Of a stretch of DNA of 64,000 bases, positions 61,698-64,000 are shown piece after piece; within the stretch, counting starts at the first letter, position 1, and the number at the start of each line of letters is the position of its first letter. The position numbers and the translations under genes are program-made. This DNA is from DATMQA01 sp035566895 (lineage in GTDB: Bacteria > Verrucomicrobiota > Verrucomicrobiia > Limisphaerales > UBA8199). The stretch lies in assembly GCA_035566895.1 (NCBI GenBank), contig DATMQA010000030.1:11649-75648 (forward strand), written 5' to 3'. The notes under the pieces were generated by a model. The model saw only the letters and a program-made list of their open reading frames with translations. It made no database searches and was not told the DNA's origin.

Positions 61698-64000
61698 ATG
61701 ATGATGATGTACCCTTCTGACCTGGTTCAGATTATCACCGCAACCGACCCTGCCCAGCGCGATCAATCTTTGGGGAGCGCCTGCGCCGGGTTCTCCCTGG
61801 ACGAACTTCTCCACCAATGCGCCCAACTGGATGCCTTCCGCCGGCGCAGTGAGAACCTTTACGAACGCGTTCGGGCCTTGTTCTTCCTTTATGCCATACA
61901 TCGCTTTCATCTTCCGAGCAAGCTGCTGAATGGCTCACCCGTCTCTGGCGAGGCTTCGCGCATTACGGAGCACGCCGCCGGCTCCCGTTCCCTCATTCCT
62001 TTCCAAGGCTACCAACACTTGCTTCAGCGGCGATTCGAGGAAGCCATCGATCACTTTCTCAAGGCCCAGGAAACGGAAGGGCCGAGCGACGCCATCTCCA
62101 GCGCTCTGGCCGCCGCTTACTATCGGCTGGCCTTCCAAACCCTGGCCGACCAGGTGCGCCGATGCGTTCGTTCCGTGCGCGGCAACCAATGGATGTTTCG
62201 CGTGGGGCATCCCAATGATCAGCCGTTGCGCCTCCGCCCGGAATTGCTGAGGCCCAATCCAGCCGATGGCACCTGCCCGATTCTGCGCGAATGCACGCCC
62301 GTGCGGATGGACCTGACCCACTGTGGCTGGAGCGACATTTTTTTCCTGGGCATGGACTTCCCCGAAGGCGCCAAGGTGCTCAATATTTCGATTGACCTGG
62401 CGATTCACGGACGCGACGCCGCTCCCCGCCCTCCCGTTGAGGCCTATCTGCGGGTCATCGAAGAACCTTTGCTGCGCCTGGTTAGCGTTGATTTGGGCGC
62501 CTCGGCGGACATTACCAACCTGGCGGAGGTGTTCGATTTTGCCAAAGATTATCTCGGCCTGCTGAAGGCTGCCCTTATTGCCGCGGGGGTCGTGCCGCCC
62601 GGAGTCGAGGGTTCGGGCCAAAATTTGGCCGAACTGCTGGCGCGGATGGCGGGGCCAGGGCGTGGCTTGGAGTTGGTCAGCAGTGTCAACAATATCCCGA
62701 AGGGCTCGCGTCTAGCGGTCTCGACCACCCTGCTGGCAGCGCTGGTCAGCGTGTGCATGCGGGCGACGGGCCAGGCGGCATCGCTTACCGGTCCGTTGCA
62801 GGAGCACGAGCGGCGCCTGGTGCTGGCGCGGGCCTTGTTGGGCGAATGGCTCGGCGGCTCCGGCGGCGGTTGGCAGGATTCCGGCGGCGTCTGGCCCGGC
62901 ATGAAACTGATCGAAGGGGTATTGGCGGCCGATGGCGAGCCGGAGTACGGTGTCAGCCGCGGCCGGCTAATGCCCCAGCATCGCATTCTGACGGAAGACG
63001 ACGCCTCGGCCGAGACCCGGCGGAAGTTGCAGGATAGCCTTGTGCTGGTCCACGGCGGCATGGCGCAGAATGTCGGCCCGATCCTGGAAATGGTAACCGA
63101 GAAATATCTGTTGCGTTCCGAAAAGGAATGGCAGGCGCGGCAGAGCATGCTCGGCATCCTGGAGGAAATCCTCGCGGGTTTGCGCCAAGGTAGCGTGCAG
63201 TCCATTGGCGCGGCAACGACCCGCAACTTTCGGCAGCCGATTCAAACCATCATTCCCTGGGCTTCGAATTTTTTTACGGAGACTCTGATTGAGCGCGTCC
63301 GCGCGGAGTTTGGCGGCGCTTTCTGGGGATTTTGGATGCTCGGCGGCATGTCCGGCGGTGGTATGGGTTTCATTTTCGCTCCGGAAAAAAAAGCGTTGGC
63401 CCAACAGCGTTTGCAGCAAATCATGTCTGAAACCAAGCGCGAACTCGAACAGGCGCTGCCGTTTGCGATGGAGCCGGTGGTCTATGACTTTGCGATCAAC
63501 GAGCGCGGGTCCTTCGCCGACCTGCTGCCAGAAACCTCCGCTCTGATGCCCCCAGCCTATTATACCTTGATTGTCCCGGAGTTGCTGCGGCAAGACCGCC
63601 ACTCGCTCTCGCCGTTGCGCCGGGCCGAGTTGGACAAGTTTGGCGCCGCATGCCGCACCAAACCCGAATTGCGCGGGGTCGTCCAGACGCTCTTTGATGT
63701 CATGCTGCCGCGCGGCAAAGCCGAAACGTCGAACGAGCCCTCGCTCGCCGCCCTCTTGGAACAACACGGCTTTGACCGGGTGCAGCACGAGCGCATCCGG
63801 GCGGACCTCAAGGACGGTCGCATCGGCCTGGCGCAAAATCGGTTGCCGGCCAGCGCGGTGATTGAAAACGTACGGACAGGGGATGTGAAAGAACCAGCCC
63901 AAGCGGAAACCGCAGAACTCGAGTCTATTGGGCGGGCTGCTCTTGAGCGCGGAGAACTGGCCATTGTCACCCTGGCGGCAGGCGCCGGCAGCCGCTGGAC
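61698..64000 (+). CDS. GHMP-kinase-like / UDPGP-type nucleotidyltransferase fusion (3' end outside window)
   Basis: The frame is open from the ATG run at 61698 (four consecutive ATG codons) to the window end, giving about 767 residues without a stop. Residues 1-320 are helical with no named match. Residues about 320-640 resemble a GHMP/fucokinase-type domain: LVSSVNNIPKGSRLAVSTTL in the position of the Gly-Ser-rich phosphate loop, and MLGGMSGGGMGFIFAPEKKA as the Gly-rich C-terminal loop. The last visible residues, ELAIVTLAAGAGSRW, are the start of a UDPGP-type nucleotidyltransferase. The product is thus a possible sugar kinase plus pyrophosphorylase. The domain order is the reverse of FKP-type fusions. 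Confidence 0.7.
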   Translation, partial: MMMMYPSDLVQIITATDPAQRDQSLGSACAGFSLDELLHQCAQLDAFRRRSENLYERVRALFFLYAIHRFHLPSKLLNGSPVSGEASRITEHAAGSRSLIPFQGYQHLLQRRFEEAIDHFLKAQETEGPSDAISSALAAAYYRLAFQTLADQVRRCVRSVRGNQWMFRVGHPNDQPLRLRPELLRPNPADGTCPILRECTPVRMDLTHCGWSDIFFLGMDFPEGAKVLNISIDLAIHGRDAAPRPPVEAYLRVIEEPLLRLVSVDLGASADITNLAEVFDFAKDYLGLLKAALIAAGVVPPGVEGSGQNLAELLARMAGPGRGLELVSSVNNIPKGSRLAVSTTLLAALVSVCMRATGQAASLTGPLQEHERRLVLARALLGEWLGGSGGGWQDSGGVWPGMKLIEGVLAADGEPEYGVSRGRLMPQHRILTEDDASAETRRKLQDSLVLVHGGMAQNVGPILEMVTEKYLLRSEKEWQARQSMLGILEEILAGLRQGSVQSIGAATTRNFRQPIQTIIPWASNFFTETLIERVRAEFGGAFWGFWMLGGMSGGGMGFIFAPEKKALAQQRLQQIMSETKRELEQALPFAMEPVVYDFAINERGSFADLLPETSALMPPAYYTLIVPELLRQDRHSLSPLRRAELDKFGAACRTKPELRGVVQTLFDVMLPRGKAETSNEPSLAALLEQHGFDRVQHERIRADLKDGRIGLAQNRLPASAVIENVRTGDVKEPAQAETAELESIGRAALERGELAIVTLAAGAGSRW

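Noticed and set aside
1..64000. tRNA, rRNA, riboswitch or insertion sequence
   Set aside because: No cloverleaf, rRNA-like stretch, known riboswitch core or transposase reading frame was recognised on reading both strands; a covariance-model scan could still reveal a small RNA.

Overview
The window reads as a chromosome segment of a GC-rich, Gram-negative member of the Verrucomicrobiota, most like the Limisphaerales/Pedosphaera group. This placement is inferred. It rests on the secY-map-infA-rpmJ-rpsM-rpsK-rpsD-rpoA-rplQ order, the very large Ig/LamG/FN3 secreted proteins, the palindromic repeats inside and between genes, and the weak or absent Shine-Dalgarno sites. No rRNA, tRNA, CRISPR array, prophage or intact insertion sequence was recognised.

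Layout. 1-5544: end of the spc operon and the alpha operon, all on +. 5537-9287: a GH13 enzyme and a tandem ACT-domain protein on -, then a small membrane protein and a SirB1-type protein on +. 9582-12913: an MFS transporter and a DisA-like (DACNV-type) protein. 12914-27541: mostly exported proteins, namely a glycoside-hydrolase-like protein, a cupin, an RCC1-repeat protein, a HEAT-like membrane protein, a Cys-rich HYR/Ig protein, an Ig/deacetylase-like protein and a Tat-exported GH5, plus a small zinc ribbon. 27758-32421: a two-component cluster. 32687-38906: a beta-propeller gene remnant, an ATP-cone/uridine-kinase-like protein, a thioredoxin-like protein, a VOC-like protein and two ABC-2 permeases. 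39016-47701: two giant secreted proteins. 48264-49241: a GyrI-like protein and a lipoprotein. 49698-57806: an MdtABC-like RND efflux operon with two different RND pumps. 57873-64000: a GT2 glycosyltransferase, rpsT, a metzincin protease, and two sugar-nucleotide genes, the last cut by the window end.

Three signals stand out. First, many intergenic regions carry arrays of degenerate 7-9 bp repeats. In five co-directional gene pairs a G-rich array follows one stop codon and its reverse complement precedes the next start codon, so the spacer could fold into a long imperfect hairpin. The C/T/A-rich half forms a G-poor leader next to genes with no clear Shine-Dalgarno site, and some arrays consist of start-stop words (ATGTAA). 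Second, eight exported proteins or remnants end in the same short module (L-Q-x-x-T/S-N-L...W...rFYRL), a candidate C-terminal surface or sorting domain. Third, palindromic dispersed elements occur between genes and, in two cases, inside conserved enzymes without breaking the reading frame (GH13 and an RND pump).
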